A stretch of 64,000 nt of DNA from Rossellomorea sp. SC111 (GCF_024733565.1 NZ_JANIOC010000008.1:124001-188000), one strand, 5' to 3'; positions 1-8,834 are shown, counted from the stretch's first letter. The notes: generated by a model from the letters alone, not told the origin. Program-made: numbers and translations.

Positions 1-99
1 GTAAGCTTTAAGATTATTAAAGAACATAAAGGCAGCGTTCAGGTTGAAAGCATCGTTGGAAAGGGAACCGTTTTCCATATCTATCTGCCTAAATCATAA
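1..99 (+). CDS. C-terminal end of a sensor histidine kinase (partial)
   Basis: The window opens inside a reading frame that ends with TAA at 97-99. The last 32 residues (KIIKEHKGSVQVESIVGKGTVFHIYLPKS) have the shape of the end of a histidine kinase ATPase domain: the I-x-x-H-x-G turn, a G-x-G-T-x-F box and a final beta strand. In B. subtilis the gene before ogt is the sporulation kinase kinE, so this may be its counterpart, but the sensor part lies outside the window and the identity cannot be fixed. Confidence 0.75.
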   Translation, partial: VSFKIIKEHKGSVQVESIVGKGTVFHIYLPKS

Positions 100-113
100 A
101 GGAGTCCTTTATT

Positions 114-569
114 ATGACCATTCATACGATTGTATTCGACAGTCCCATTGGGAATTTGAAACTTAAGGCCGATCCGACTCAATTGCTTTCTGTGCAGTTT
201 GTAGAGGAAGAAGAATGCATCCATACAGATCATCCCGTTTTGATTAGTGCAAAGGATCAGATCCTGGAGTTTTTTAAGGGAGATAGAAGAGCTTTTGATC
301 TTCCTTTGAAAATCGAAGGGACCGAGTTTCAAAAGGAAGTATGGAATATCCTTCAGGAAATACCTTACGGCGAAACCTGGTCGTACCAGGATGTAGCACA
401 GGCCATCCAAAGACCGAAAGCGGTTCGGGCTGTTGGACAGGCGAATAAAGCCAACCGTTTTCCCATCATTATCCCTTGCCACCGTGTCATTGGGAAAAAT
501 AAGACACTCACCGGTTATGCAGGGAAGCAAATAGACAAAAAAGAAACGTTACTATCATCGGAAAGATAA
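114..569 (+). CDS. ogt: Methylated-DNA--protein-cysteine methyltransferase
   Basis: Repairs O6-alkylguanine (and O4-alkylthymine) in DNA by irreversible transfer of the alkyl group to its own cysteine. The 151-residue protein has a short N-terminal domain and the C-terminal DNA-binding domain with the family motif IIIPCHRVIG; the acceptor cysteine is Cys122. The downstream GYAGKQIDKK matches the usual G-Y-x-G-G-L-x-x-K segment loosely. It is slightly shorter than typical Ogt proteins (about 165 residues) but all key parts are present. An AAAGGAG ribosome site precedes ATG 114, and the gene starts 14 bases after the kinase stop, so the two may be co-transcribed. A terminator follows. Confidence 0.93.
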   Translation: MTIHTIVFDSPIGNLKLKADPTQLLSVQFVEEEECIHTDHPVLISAKDQILEFFKGDRRAFDLPLKIEGTEFQKEVWNILQEIPYGETWSYQDVAQAIQRPKAVRAVGQANKANRFPIIIPCHRVIGKNKTLTGYAGKQIDKKETLLSSER

Positions 570-574
570 TAGGG

Positions 575-609
575 ACAGGCATTTTCCATTAGGGGAGTGC
601 CTGTTTTTT
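575..609 (+). terminator. Intrinsic terminator after ogt
   Basis: A stem ACAGGCA (575-581) pairs with TGCCTGT (598-604) and is followed by a run of T. Confidence 0.85.
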
Positions 610-660
610 GGTTCTTGTGATACGAAAATATCACGAGGGGGAAAATTCTGAAAATATCCA

Positions 661-715
661 TTGATAATTTGTGCTTTTTAGATTATCATCTAATTAGATG
701 GATGTCGAATTAGAT
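661..715 (+). promoter_or_regulatory. Promoter and likely auto-operator of the ArsR-type gene
   Basis: TTGATA (661-666) and TATCAT (684-689) are 17 bases apart. A perfect 14-base palindrome CATCTAATTAGATG (687-700) overlaps the -10 box and start point, and a further half site AATTAGAT lies at 708-715. This placement is what is expected for a repressor that blocks its own promoter. The boxes and palindrome are seen; the binding protein is inferred from adjacency. Confidence 0.7.
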
Positions 716-725
716 AGGAGGGATA

Positions 726-1322
726 ATGATGCAATTAAGTAAGCAGATAGCGTTTCATAAAACAATGGGGGATCCGGCCCGCATCAAGATTGTTTATTTA
801 TTGGCAGAAGAGAGTTTGCACGTGGGGGCCATTGCCGGAAAGCTGGGACTCACTGCGCCAACGATCTCCCACCATTTAACAAAACTGAAAGAATGCAATC
901 TTGTTTATTCACGAAGAGAGAAGAACACGGTTTACTACCATTTAAATAAAAAAGTATTAAGTCATCACGGGGATGTTCTTCACAGGTTTGCTCAAGAAGA
1001 GAAAGGGGAGAGGACGATGTCAGAGAAGTTAGTGAAAGAAAAACAGAAGGTGAAGAATAATTTTCTCGAGAAAAATGGACGGATCAAAAGTATTCCCGCC
1101 CAACAAAAGAAAAAATTATTTATACTTGAACATCTCGTCGAAGGTCTGAAGGTGGGTGAAAAGTATAAGGAAAAAGAAGTGAATGAGTACATTCAACAAT
1201 TCCATGAAGACTTTGCCACCCTAAGGAGAGAGTTCATCATCCATCAGTTCATGTATCGGGAAAACGGCATTTATGAGGTGAATCCGAAGGAAATGTGGGC
1301 ATCGACTAAACTAGCAGATTAA
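726..1322 (+). CDS. ArsR-family HTH regulator with C-terminal DUF2087 domain
   Basis: Predicted DNA-binding transcription regulator of 198 residues. Residues about 5-85 form the winged helix of the ArsR family (LGLTAPTISHHLTKLKECNLVYSRREKNTVYYHL is the recognition helix and wing). Residues about 115-190 match the DUF2087 family (R-x-K-x-x-P-A-Q-x-K-K-x-x-x-L ... V-N-x-x-x-x-x-x-H-x-D-x-A-T-L-R-R-E). I see no metal-binding cysteine pair of the ArsR/SmtB type, so a metal ligand is unlikely. ATG 726 and ATG 729 are both possible; the AGGAGG at 717-722 favours 729 slightly. It stands alone between terminators, with a palindrome over its promoter, so autoregulation is likely. Its targets and ligand are unknown. 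Confidence 0.85.
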   Translation: MMQLSKQIAFHKTMGDPARIKIVYLLAEESLHVGAIAGKLGLTAPTISHHLTKLKECNLVYSRREKNTVYYHLNKKVLSHHGDVLHRFAQEEKGERTMSEKLVKEKQKVKNNFLEKNGRIKSIPAQQKKKLFILEHLVEGLKVGEKYKEKEVNEYIQQFHEDFATLRREFIIHQFMYRENGIYEVNPKEMWASTKLAD

Positions 1323-1326
1323 AAGG

Positions 1327-1353
1327 AAAGAGAAGGGTGAATTCCTTCTCTTT
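1327..1353. terminator. Terminator hairpin between convergent genes
   Basis: AAAGAGAAGG (1327-1336) pairs with CCTTCTCTTT (1344-1353) between the ArsR-type gene and the 3' end of mtnA, and may serve both strands. Confidence 0.7.
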
Positions 1354-1358
1354 CATCG

Positions 1359-2411
1359 TTATGGTAGGTTTGTGGTCCGTTGAATGCTTTCTTCAAAATT
1401 TGGATACAGCACGCCGTTTTCTGTGATGATACCGGTGATCAATTCATGCGAAGTCACATCAAAAGCAGGATTATAAACCGGGACGTTTTCAGGTGCGATC
1501 ACTGAGCCAGCCATCGTCGTGATTTCGTCCGGGGCTCTTTCTTCAATAGGGATATCATCACCGGTTCTTGAGGTGAGATCGAATGTCGAAGAAGGGGCAG
1601 CGACGTAGAATGGAATATTGTAATGGTGACATAGGATTGCAAGCATGGACGTACCGATTTTGTTCGCGGTATCCCCATTTGCAGATATGCGGTCCGCCCC
1701 GACGATCACCGCCTCCACGCCCATCTCCTTTATAGTATGAGCCGCCATGCTGTCAGTAATGAGGGTCACATCGACACCTGATTGCTGAAGCTCCCATGCA
1801 GTGAGGCGTGCGCCTTGAAGGACAGGGCGTGTTTCACAGGCATATACTTGAAACCCAATTCCCCTCTCCCTCCCTAAGTGAAAGGGAGCAAGTGCCGTTC
1901 CATATTTACTCGTTGCGATGGATCCCGCATTACAGATGGTCATGATCTTCCTCTTGTCATCCAATATATCCAATGCGTATTCACCGATCATCCTGCATAC
2001 TTCCTCATCCTCAGCATGGATCTGGATGGCAGAATGAAGCAGGTTGGTCTTGGCTTCATTAACGGATTGTGCAAGGGCAAGAACCCCTTCCAACCGATTC
2101 AGTGCCCAGACCAGATTGACTGCCGTCGGTCTTGAGTCAGTGAGATATTCTTTATCCCTCCTGAAAAGGTCATTGAATTCTGTCAGATTGTCTGTTTCAT
2201 AATGGCACGCAGCATGAGCCAATCCATAGGCAGCAGTGATCCCGATTGCCGGGGCGCCTCTCACTTTAAGCGAAACGATTGCTTCGTAATAGTCTGTAAT
2301 GTTCGTTAGTGTTAGATATTCCACAGTGTTCGGCAGCTTTTGTTGATTAAGAATCAATAAATGATCTTCATGCCACTCGAGTGAAGTTGGAATGGTCGGT
2401 GTATGTGTCAT
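1359..2411 (-). CDS. mtnA: S-methyl-5-thioribose-1-phosphate isomerase
   Basis: Converts 5-methylthioribose-1-phosphate to 5-methylthioribulose-1-phosphate in methionine salvage. The 350-residue protein is full length for the eIF2B-alpha/MtnA family. Visible hallmarks are the VRGAPAIG segment near the N terminus, the catalytic cysteine in [19 protein letters not shown] and the catalytic aspartate region [20 protein letters not shown]. It follows mtnK on the minus strand with a 15-base gap and an AAAGGAGAT ribosome site, so the two form an mtnKA operon driven from the SAM riboswitch at 3729-3882. Confidence 0.97.
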   Translation of the reverse strand: MTHTPTIPTSLEWHEDHLLILNQQKLPNTVEYLTLTNITDYYEAIVSLKVRGAPAIGITAAYGLAHAACHYETDNLTEFNDLFRRDKEYLTDSRPTAVNLVWALNRLEGVLALAQSVNEAKTNLLHSAIQIHAEDEEVCRMIGEYALDILDDKRKIMTICNAGSIATSKYGTALAPFHLGRERGIGFQVYACETRPVLQGARLTAWELQQSGVDVTLITDSMAAHTIKEMGVEAVIVGADRISANGDTANKIGTSMLAILCHHYNIPFYVAAPSSTFDLTSRTGDDIPIEERAPDEITTMAGSVIAPENVPVYNPAFDVTSHELITGIITENGVLYPNFEESIQRTTNLP

Positions 2412-2426
2412 GAGTATCTCCTTTAA

Positions 2427-3611
2427 TTATCCAGAATGTGACCGTACTAAAGTCAGAAGCTCTTCGATGGAAAAAATGTGTTTCCGATTTACAATCAGGT
2501 TTTTTCCAAGGTTCAGGCATGCCCGTTTGGCCGTTATTCTTTGTTCTTTATCTTCGATGCTCTCGAGGTCCTCCACATGTGCAAGACCGATCGTCCTTCT
2601 TATGCACTCGCATCCTGCAAAACCGATGCTGTCCTGAAAGCTCTTCTCCAATACATACTCAAGGTACCCATTCACTTTCGTATAGGCGTCGCCACTTTCC
2701 TTCCAGTGTCTGGAGAACGTAGCAGAGAAGACGTTCCATGTATTTTCGATATGATGGAGGATTGGTCCCTTTTCAGCAGGACTCGCGATCACTTGGAAAA
2801 TAAGGTTTGCAATAAACTGACCGATATCGAAACCGATCGGCCCATAAAAAGCAAATTCCGGGTCAATGACTTTTGTGTGTTGGTCATCCACAAAGATACT
2901 GCCTGTATGCAGGTCTCCATGAAGCAGGGCTTCCCCTTCGGTAAGGAAACTCTTTTTAAGTTTTGCCACCTCGAGTTTTACAGTGAAATCATCCCATAAT
3001 TGTTGCACATCCCCGGATAATTCCTCTTCAAACTCATTCGTTTCACTGTTGAAAAAAGGATCCGTGAATACCAGGTCCTCTGTGATTTTGCACAGCTCAG
3101 GATTTGAAAATTCCTTAACATATTCCTTTTTCTTAAATGGATGAAGGGCATAATCAGATGTGAAATACAGTGTATTGGCAAGAAATGTACCAATGTCATC
3201 CGATAACCGGGGGTAGTCATTTCCATTGATCAGGCCGGTACGTGCGATTGTGAGATTGCTTAAATCTTCCATCACTGTGACGGCGAGGGATGGATCGGAA
3301 TGATACACTTCCGGGACGAGGTCTCCTACTAATGATCGCTGAAGGGTTAAGGCACCCGCTTCAATCCTTGCCCGTTCAATCGTCAATGGCCAGCTTTCAC
3401 CTACAACCTTTGCGTAGGGGAGGGCTTGTTTGATGATGATTCCTTTCCTTGTCTCCCTTTCAACTACATGAAAAACCAGATTCAAGTTTCCATCCCCGAT
3501 TTCTTCACAAGTTAAAAGTGAGCCGACTTCAAAAATTTCTAAATTCACGGCCATAGCGATGGCCGACTTATCCGTCAGTGGTTGATACGTTTCGAGTTTA
3601 GTGATTGCCAT
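2427..3611 (-). CDS. mtnK: 5-methylthioribose kinase
   Basis: Phosphorylates 5-methylthioribose at C1 using ATP, feeding MtnA. The 394-residue protein has the protein-kinase-like fold: a glycine-rich loop region (EEIGDGNLNLVFHV), the catalytic loop LLHGDLHTGSIFVDD and the metal-binding VIDPEFAFYGPIGFDIG. An upstream in-frame extension to 3719 exists, but ATG 3611 has a strong AAAGGAGG site just before it and the extension would read through the riboswitch terminator, so 3611 is the start. First gene of the mtnKA transcript. Confidence 0.97.
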   Translation of the reverse strand: MAITKLETYQPLTDKSAIAMAVNLEIFEVGSLLTCEEIGDGNLNLVFHVVERETRKGIIIKQALPYAKVVGESWPLTIERARIEAGALTLQRSLVGDLVPEVYHSDPSLAVTVMEDLSNLTIARTGLINGNDYPRLSDDIGTFLANTLYFTSDYALHPFKKKEYVKEFSNPELCKITEDLVFTDPFFNSETNEFEEELSGDVQQLWDDFTVKLEVAKLKKSFLTEGEALLHGDLHTGSIFVDDQHTKVIDPEFAFYGPIGFDIGQFIANLIFQVIASPAEKGPILHHIENTWNVFSATFSRHWKESGDAYTKVNGYLEYVLEKSFQDSIGFAGCECIRRTIGLAHVEDLESIEDKEQRITAKRACLNLGKNLIVNRKHIFSIEELLTLVRSHSG

Positions 3612-3675
3612 TTTCGTTCCTCCTTTTAGTGCACCCTTATGAAGAAGGGGTGTTAGGGAGGCTTTTCCGTGGCAT

Positions 3676-3709
3676 AAGAAAAGCCTCTTTCCATGTTCGA
3701 AAGAGGCTT
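3676..3709 (-). terminator. Riboswitch-controlled terminator before mtnK
   Basis: AAGCCTCTTT and AAAGAGGCTT (3681-3709) form a stem followed on the minus strand by a T-rich run (TTTTCTT). It lies between the SAM-I aptamer and the mtnK ribosome site, the usual place for the expression platform. Confidence 0.8.
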
Positions 3710-3728
3710 GAAGAGTCATCTTCTTCGC

Positions 3729-3882
3729 CTCTTATCTCCCAGAAAGATTAACTTTCTGTTGGAATTAGCACCGTGCCTTACTGGATTGATCATCCGGCGC
3801 AAACTGCGCCCCGTTTCTACGGTATTATGGTCGGTTGCTGGGCTTCATAGGGCCAAATCCCTCAGCCAGCTCTTGATAAGAG
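3729..3882 (-). ncRNA. SAM-I (S-box) riboswitch controlling mtnKA
   Basis: Read on the minus strand, the leader begins CTCTTATCAAGAG with the kink-turn region GAGGGA...GGCCCTATGAAGCCCAGCAACC and later contains GGTGCTAATTCC before the closing strand GATAAGAG. These are the conserved S-box elements. High S-adenosylmethionine should cause premature termination. The P3 region carries an extended GC-rich hairpin (GGCGCAGTTTGCGCC), which makes this aptamer longer than the second copy at 6111. Confidence 0.96.
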
Positions 3883-3928
3883 TTGCGTACGCTATTAAAT
3901 TAAGATTCTGAATGTTCATTTGATTTGA

Positions 3929-3958
3929 ATGGTACCATTGAAGTATTTACCATGTCAA
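3929..3958 (-). promoter_or_regulatory. Promoter of mtnKA leader
   Basis: On the minus strand TTGACA (3953-3958) is followed 18 bases later by TACCAT (3929-3934), placed just upstream of the SAM-I aptamer. Confidence 0.7.
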
Positions 3959-3974
3959 CGGTTTTTTTAGTGTT

Positions 3975-4757
3975 CTAGTAAAATTCCGGTCTCCGATCTT
4001 GAAAGACCGGAATTTGTTTGCGGACTTTTTCTACTTCCTGTAAATTGATTTCAGCAGAGACCAGCTGTTCTTTCTGAGTTCCTTTTGCAAGGATTTCCCC
4101 CCATGGATCGATGATAAGGGAGGAGCCGCCGAATTCATTGGCAGGGTCGCTCCCCACACGGTTGCATGCAATGACAAAACATTGATTTTCAATAGCTCGT
4201 GCCCTTAAGAGAGTCTGCCAGTGATCAATTCTTGCCGCCGGCCATTCAGCCACCACAAACACAATTTTTGCTCCCATCATGACATGTTTCCTGAACCATT
4301 CAGGAAAACGTATATCGTAACAAATGAGTCCTGCCATCCTGGTATCATCAAGTGAGAACGCCCCGTCTTCCTGACCAGGAAGTAAATAATGGTGTTCATT
4401 CATTAGTTTGAATAAGTGAAGCTTTGAATACCGCTTCACCAAGATGCCATTAGCATCCGCCACCAATAGTGTATTTCTTACCCCATCTTTTGATTTATTG
4501 GCAACAGAACCGCCTATGATGTGAATGGAATACTTTTTTGAAAGGGAAGTCAGAAAGGATGAAGAATCCTCTGCTTCTTCATCTGCGATTTCATTTATCC
4601 TTGTAAGATCATAACCTGTCGTCCACAGTTCGGGAAGTACGACGATACCGCACCCGTCTTCCTTTGCTTTTTTGACCCACTTTTCCACTATCACCTTGTT
4701 TTCTTCAGGTTTTCCAAACACAATATCCATCTGGGCGAGACCAACTTTTTGACTCAT
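3975..4757 (-). CDS. mtnU: Carbon-nitrogen hydrolase, probable omega-amidase of methionine salvage
   Basis: Nitrilase-superfamily amidase of 260 residues. The Glu-Lys-Cys triad is visible as VVLPELWTTGYD (Glu), KRYSKLHLF (Lys) and MAGLICYDIRFPEW (Cys). In the mtn cluster this enzyme is thought to hydrolyse 2-oxoglutaramate, the keto acid left when MtnE uses glutamine as amino donor; this comes from family knowledge. A GTG at 4766 is in frame, but GAGGTGA is well spaced for ATG 4757. It is divergent from mtnE, and no riboswitch is visible before it. Confidence 0.92.
   Translation of the reverse strand: MSQKVGLAQMDIVFGKPEENKVIVEKWVKKAKEDGCGIVVLPELWTTGYDLTRINEIADEEAEDSSSFLTSLSKKYSIHIIGGSVANKSKDGVRNTLLVADANGILVKRYSKLHLFKLMNEHHYLLPGQEDGAFSLDDTRMAGLICYDIRFPEWFRKHVMMGAKIVFVVAEWPAARIDHWQTLLRARAIENQCFVIACNRVGSDPANEFGGSSLIIDPWGEILAKGTQKEQLVSAEINLQEVEKVRKQIPVFQDRRPEFY
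3978..4015 (-). terminator. Terminator overlapping the mtnU stop
   Basis: AAATTCCGGTC (3980-3990) and GACCGGAATTT (4005-4015) form a stem that lies within the last codons of mtnU, followed on the minus strand by TTTTA. The hairpin is encoded by the protein's C-terminal residues. Confidence 0.65.
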
Positions 4758-4795
4758 TACCTTCACCTCGTTATGTACTTTTTGGCAATTATTCC

Positions 4796-4824
4796 TTTAC
4801 ATTCTGTATGTTCCGTTATATCAT
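4796..4824 (+). promoter_or_regulatory. Promoter of mtnE
   Basis: TTTACA (4796-4801), a 17-base spacer and TATCAT (4819-4824) lie about 55 bases before the mtnE start. Confidence 0.6.
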
Positions 4825-4877
4825 TTGTGACTAGAATTTGAAAGTAATTAATTTTCAAAAAATGAGTGGGTGAATGT

Positions 4878-6062
4878 ATGAAAAACTTTGAAAGAGCTAA
4901 ACGATTAGATCTACTACCACAACAATTTTTTGCTTCCCTCGCAGGAACGGTGAATGCGGTTGTGAATGAGGGGCATGATGTCATTAATTTGGGGCAAGGA
5001 AATCCAGATCAGCCGACCCCTCCCCATATTGTGGAAAAATTAACTGACGCAGCTCAATCTCCTTCGAATCATAAATATCCACCATTTCGTGGCTTACCGA
5101 GCTTTAAAGAGGCAATTGCAGCCTTCTATTTCCGCGAATACGGTGTGGAGTTAGACCCCGAAACCGAAGTAGCGGTACTATTCGGAGGAAAAGCCGGGTT
5201 AGTGGAGATCCCTCAATGTTTATTGAACCCCGGGGATGGAGTGTTAGTCCCTGATCCCGGCTATCCGGATTATGTATCTGGGGTTGCAATGGCAGAAGCC
5301 AATATGATCAAGATGCCGTTGAGAGAGGAAAATGGGTTTCTCCCGGACTATGGGGTGCATTCCCGTGAAGAATTGGAAAGGGCGAAATTAATGTTCCTCA
5401 ACTACCCCAATAATCCAACCGGTGCAACCGCCACAAAATCCTTTTTTGAGGACACGGTGGAACTTGCGTCAAACCATGATATTTGTGTGGTGCATGACTT
5501 TGCTTATGGGGCGATCGGTTTCGATGGACAGAAGCCTGTGAGTTTTCTTGAGACGGATGGTGCAAAGGATGTCGGGATTGAGATATATACATTATCGAAG
5601 ACCTATAATATGGCAGGCTGGAGGGTAGGTTTTGCCGTTGGGAATAAGAGTGTCATTGAAGCGATCAGCCTCCTCCAGGATCACCTATACGTAAGCCTGT
5701 TCGGAGCGATTCAAGAAGCAGCGACTACGGCTTTACTTAGTTCGCAGGATTGCGTAACGGAACTGGTTGCAACATATGAAGAACGAAGACAACTCCTCAT
5801 CTCGGGTCTCCAGGGAATAGGATGGGATGTAAAAGCTCCGCAAGGTTCCTTCTTTGCATGGCTTAAGGTGCCGGAAGGGTTCACATCTGTTGAGTTCTCA
5901 ACCTATTTACTTGAAAAAATACACGTTGCCGTTGCACCGGGGGTAGGCTTTGGTGAATGCGGAGAAGGGTACGTACGGGTTGGTCTTTTAACCACAAATG
6001 ACCGGATAAAAGAAGCGATTTCCCGTATAGAAAGTTTAGAATTGTTTCACAAAAGGGATTGA
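4878..6062 (+). CDS. mtnE: Methionine-pathway aminotransferase (2-oxo-4-methylthiobutanoate transaminase)
   Basis: PLP-dependent class I/II aminotransferase of 394 residues that performs the last step of methionine salvage, amination of 2-oxo-4-methylthiobutanoate. Visible elements are the substrate/PLP region GQGNPDQPTPPHI, NYPNNPTGATA, the PLP-binding lysine in IYTLSKTYNMAGWRVGF, and a C-terminal EGYVRVGL arginine. A GTG at 4866 is in frame, but ATG 4878 begins the conserved MKNFERA segment and has the better-spaced GAGTGGG site. It is followed directly by the mtnWXBD promoter, whose -35 box overlaps its stop codon. Confidence 0.93.
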   Translation: MKNFERAKRLDLLPQQFFASLAGTVNAVVNEGHDVINLGQGNPDQPTPPHIVEKLTDAAQSPSNHKYPPFRGLPSFKEAIAAFYFREYGVELDPETEVAVLFGGKAGLVEIPQCLLNPGDGVLVPDPGYPDYVSGVAMAEANMIKMPLREENGFLPDYGVHSREELERAKLMFLNYPNNPTGATATKSFFEDTVELASNHDICVVHDFAYGAIGFDGQKPVSFLETDGAKDVGIEIYTLSKTYNMAGWRVGFAVGNKSVIEAISLLQDHLYVSLFGAIQEAATTALLSSQDCVTELVATYEERRQLLISGLQGIGWDVKAPQGSFFAWLKVPEGFTSVEFSTYLLEKIHVAVAPGVGFGECGEGYVRVGLLTTNDRIKEAISRIESLELFHKRD

Positions 6063-6087
6063 CAACTGTTGAAATTGGTGCAATAAT
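6059..6087 (+). promoter_or_regulatory. Promoter of mtnWXBD overlapping the mtnE stop
   Basis: TTGACA (6059-6064) includes the TGA stop of mtnE; AATAAT (6082-6087) follows after 17 bases. The SAM-I aptamer begins about 24 bases further on. Confidence 0.75.
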
Positions 6088-6110
6088 CCAACTGAATTAA
6101 TTGAATGTAA

Positions 6111-6213
6111 TTCTTATCAAGAGCAGGCGGAGGGACCAGCCCGATGAAGCCCGGCAACCGACTTATTTAAGCACGGTGCTAATTCTTGCAGCTATAAAGC
6201 TGACAGATAAGAA
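6111..6213 (+). ncRNA. SAM-I (S-box) riboswitch controlling mtnWXBD
   Basis: TTCTTATCAAGAG at the 5' side, GAGGGA...GATGAAGCCCGGCAACC in the middle, GGTGCTAATTC and the closing strand AGATAAGAA (6205-6213) are the conserved S-box elements. The closing strand is complementary to CTTATCT in the following terminator (6237-6243), giving a clear antiterminator switch. Confidence 0.97.
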
Positions 6214-6230
6214 AGAGTGATGAACGTAAA

Positions 6231-6258
6231 CCTCTTCTTATCTGGAAGAGGTTTTTTT
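6231..6258 (+). terminator. Riboswitch terminator before mtnW
   Basis: CCTCTTC (6231-6237) pairs with GAAGAGG (6245-6251), followed by seven T. It is the SAM-dependent terminator of the preceding aptamer. Confidence 0.93.
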
Positions 6259-6319
6259 GTTTGCCGGTCAGATGAAATCAAGATGCAGAGAAGGGCTTTT
6301 ACATAGGGAGGTAATACGA

Positions 6320-7534
6320 ATGGGTGAAGTGATTGCAACGTATCAACTAAAGGGAAAGAGTGGTTCATTCGCGAAAAAGGCAGAAGGGATTGCTTTGGGA
6401 CTCACGGTCGGGTCATGGACGGACTTGCCGCTTCTGGAGCAGGAACAATTGAGAAAGTACAAGGGAAGAGTCGTTTCAGTGGAAGAGAGGGAGAACGAAG
6501 GCTTCTGGGGTGAGGTGAAGATTGGGTATCCCAGTCATAATTATTCCAATGATATTCCGGCTATCCTTACCACGGTATTCGGTAAGCTTTCCCTCGATGG
6601 TGAAGTGAAATTATTGGATCTTGAGTTCTCGGAAGATTTGAAAAAGTCATATCCCGGTCCACGTTTTGGGATAGAAGGCGTCAGAGAATTAACAGGGGTT
6701 CATGGAAGACCGCTGTTAATGAGCATTTTTAAAGGGGTGATCGGCAGGGATCTCTCTTTCCTTGAATATCAGTTAAGAGCTCAGGCCCTCGGCGGAGTCA
6801 ATGTAGTAAAAGACGATGAAATATTATTTGATAATTCCCTGACCCCTTTTTTTGAAAGAGTGAGACTAGGAAAAAAAGTGCTTCAAGACGTATTTGAGGA
6901 AACAGGTAAGAGAACATTGTATGCCGTAAATCTGACAGGGAAAACCTCACAATTACGGGACAAAGCAAGGAAAGCCAGGGAGCTTGGAGCGGATGCTCTT
7001 TTATTCAATGTATTTTCCTACGGTCTCGATGTTTTGCAGGAATTGAGAGAGGACCCTGAGATTTCACTGCCGATCATGGCTCATCCTGCATTTGCCGGGG
7101 CTGCTGCTGCATCTCCTGCATATGGTGTGAGTTACTCTTTATGGTTGGGGAAATTGTTGCGAATGGCCGGGGCAGATTTTTCACTATTTCCATCTCCGTA
7201 CGGAAGTGTCGCACTAGAGAAGAGCAAGGTTCTATCCATAAACCGTGAATTAACGAAGGGTGACGCTCATTTTAAAAAAACATTGCCAGTTCCATCGGCG
7301 GGTATTCACCCGGCTCTTGTCCCCCTTTTGGTGAAAGATTTCGGTACAGATTGTGTCATTAATGCCGGAGGAGGCATTCACGGACACCCGTACGGTGCAA
7401 GTGGAGGAGGAAGGGCATTCGTTCAAGCAATCGATGCTGTTTTAGACGGCACGTCACTCAATGAGGCAGCCAAAACCCATGAAGAACTCGAAAAAGCCCT
7501 GTCCCTATGGGGAGGGGAGGTAAAGGTGAAATGA
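6320..7534 (+). CDS. mtnW: 2,3-diketo-5-methylthiopentyl-1-phosphate enolase (RuBisCO-like protein)
   Basis: Enolase of methionine salvage built on the RuBisCO large-chain fold. The 404-residue protein contains the N-terminal domain and the barrel with the metal/Lys region NVVKDDE, the phosphate-binding SPYGS segment and the [12 protein letters not shown] loop. It lacks the carboxylase function of true RuBisCO (family knowledge). An in-frame extension back to 6257 would begin in the riboswitch terminator; ATG 6320 has a GGGAGGT site. First gene of a four-gene operon in which each gene overlaps the next by ATGA. Confidence 0.97.
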   Translation: MGEVIATYQLKGKSGSFAKKAEGIALGLTVGSWTDLPLLEQEQLRKYKGRVVSVEERENEGFWGEVKIGYPSHNYSNDIPAILTTVFGKLSLDGEVKLLDLEFSEDLKKSYPGPRFGIEGVRELTGVHGRPLLMSIFKGVIGRDLSFLEYQLRAQALGGVNVVKDDEILFDNSLTPFFERVRLGKKVLQDVFEETGKRTLYAVNLTGKTSQLRDKARKARELGADALLFNVFSYGLDVLQELREDPEISLPIMAHPAFAGAAAASPAYGVSYSLWLGKLLRMAGADFSLFPSPYGSVALEKSKVLSINRELTKGDAHFKKTLPVPSAGIHPALVPLLVKDFGTDCVINAGGGIHGHPYGASGGGRAFVQAIDAVLDGTSLNEAAKTHEELEKALSLWGGEVKVK

Positions 7535-8190
7535 GTCTTCCGGTGATATTCTGTGATTTTGATGGGACGATCACAGAAACAGATAATATCATTTCATTGA
7601 TGAAAGCATTTGCTCCACCAGAATGGGAGCCTATAAAAGAAGATATTTTAGACCAATCAATCTCGATCAAAGAAGGTGTAAGCAAGCTGTTTTCACTCAT
7701 TCCTTCTTCACAGAAAGACGATATGATTCAGTATCTGGTGGAAACAGCGGTTATACGTGAAGGGTTTAAGGAATTCGTAGACTATACCAAAGTCAATGAG
7801 ATTCCTTTGTATATCGTTAGTGGGGGAATGGACTTCTTTGTTCATCCGTTACTGAAAGAATTTGAACCTTTTAAGGCGGTTTATTGTAACGAGGCGCGCT
7901 TCAACGATTCTACCATAACCATTCATTGGCCATATCCTTGTGACGAGCAGTGTGAAAATAAAGGATGTGGATGTTGTAAGCCTTCCATCCTGAGGGCATT
8001 ATCCTTAGAAGATCATGAGGTGATTGTAATAGGGGACTCTGTCACAGATATCGAGATGGCGAAGCTTGGTGATACAGTACTCGCAAGGGACTATTTGGCA
8101 CGTACTTGTGAAGAAAAGGGAATCCCGTATCATCCTTTTGAAACATTTCACGATTGCATAAAAGTGATTGGAAAAGGAGTGACAATATGA
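7531..8190 (+). CDS. mtnX: 2-hydroxy-3-keto-5-methylthiopentenyl-1-phosphate phosphatase
   Basis: HAD-superfamily phosphatase of 219 residues producing the acireductone of methionine salvage. Motif I is FCDFDGTIT, motif II is YIVSGG, and motif III/IV is [17 protein letters not shown] cysteine-rich insert ([13 protein letters not shown]) is seen before motif IV, consistent with the MtnX cap. ATG 7531 overlaps the mtnW stop by four bases (ATGA), with GGGGAGG upstream. Confidence 0.96.
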   Translation: MSLPVIFCDFDGTITETDNIISLMKAFAPPEWEPIKEDILDQSISIKEGVSKLFSLIPSSQKDDMIQYLVETAVIREGFKEFVDYTKVNEIPLYIVSGGMDFFVHPLLKEFEPFKAVYCNEARFNDSTITIHWPYPCDEQCENKGCGCCKPSILRALSLEDHEVIVIGDSVTDIEMAKLGDTVLARDYLARTCEEKGIPYHPFETFHDCIKVIGKGVTI

Positions 8191-8834
8191 AGTCGTATCA
8201 ATCAGAATGGGAAGAGCTCGCTGATATCAAAAGAGAATTAGCAGACAGGGACTGGTTTATGGGGACCAGTGGGAACCTGGCGATACGTGTGGGATCAACG
8301 CCTGTATCTTTCCTGGTTACGGCAAGTGGAAAGGATAAGCGAAAGCACACGAAAGAGGATTTTCTCCTTGTGAATGCACATGGTGAGGCCATGGAGGAAA
8401 CACAACTGCGTCCCTCTGCCGAAACCCTGCTCCATTGTCACATATTCAATGGGAGTTCAGCAGGATGCAGCTTACATGTCCATACTGTTGCCAATAATGT
8501 GATCAGTGAACTGTATGGAGATGAGGGTGTCATCACATTCAGAAACCAGGAACTGATTAAAGCATGGGATAAATGGGGTGAACATGATTCCCTGTTCATT
8601 CCCATCATTCATAACCATGCGCATATCCCAACCTTAGCGGATTCCTTCCACCCATACATTCAAGGAGAAAAAGGGGCAGTGCTCATTCGTAATCATGGAA
8701 TTACCGTTTGGGGCCGTACAGCATTTGAAGCTAAGAAATTATTGGAAGCTTGTGAGTTTCTGTTCCAATACCAACTTACTCTATTATCTTTAACAACTAC
8801 AAAATCCATTCCTAAGGGAGGAGTGAAATTATGA
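8187..8834 (+). CDS. mtnB: Methylthioribulose-1-phosphate dehydratase
   Basis: Class II aldolase/adducin-fold enzyme of 215 residues that dehydrates methylthioribulose-1-phosphate to the diketone used by MtnW. Visible are the N-terminal GTSGNLAIR loop, the SAETLLHC segment, the zinc ligands in SLHVHT and a later [11 protein letters not shown], and [12 protein letters not shown]. It overlaps mtnX by ATGA and has an AAAAGGAG site inside mtnX. Although it acts before MtnW in the pathway, it is third in the operon. Confidence 0.95.
   Translation: MKSYQSEWEELADIKRELADRDWFMGTSGNLAIRVGSTPVSFLVTASGKDKRKHTKEDFLLVNAHGEAMEETQLRPSAETLLHCHIFNGSSAGCSLHVHTVANNVISELYGDEGVITFRNQELIKAWDKWGEHDSLFIPIIHNHAHIPTLADSFHPYIQGEKGAVLIRNHGITVWGRTAFEAKKLLEACEFLFQYQLTLLSLTTTKSIPKGGVKL

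Noticed and set aside
2478-2999. Forward-strand 173-codon frame opposite mtnK
   Set aside because: Shadow of mtnK on the other strand; no ribosome site and no recognisable domain.
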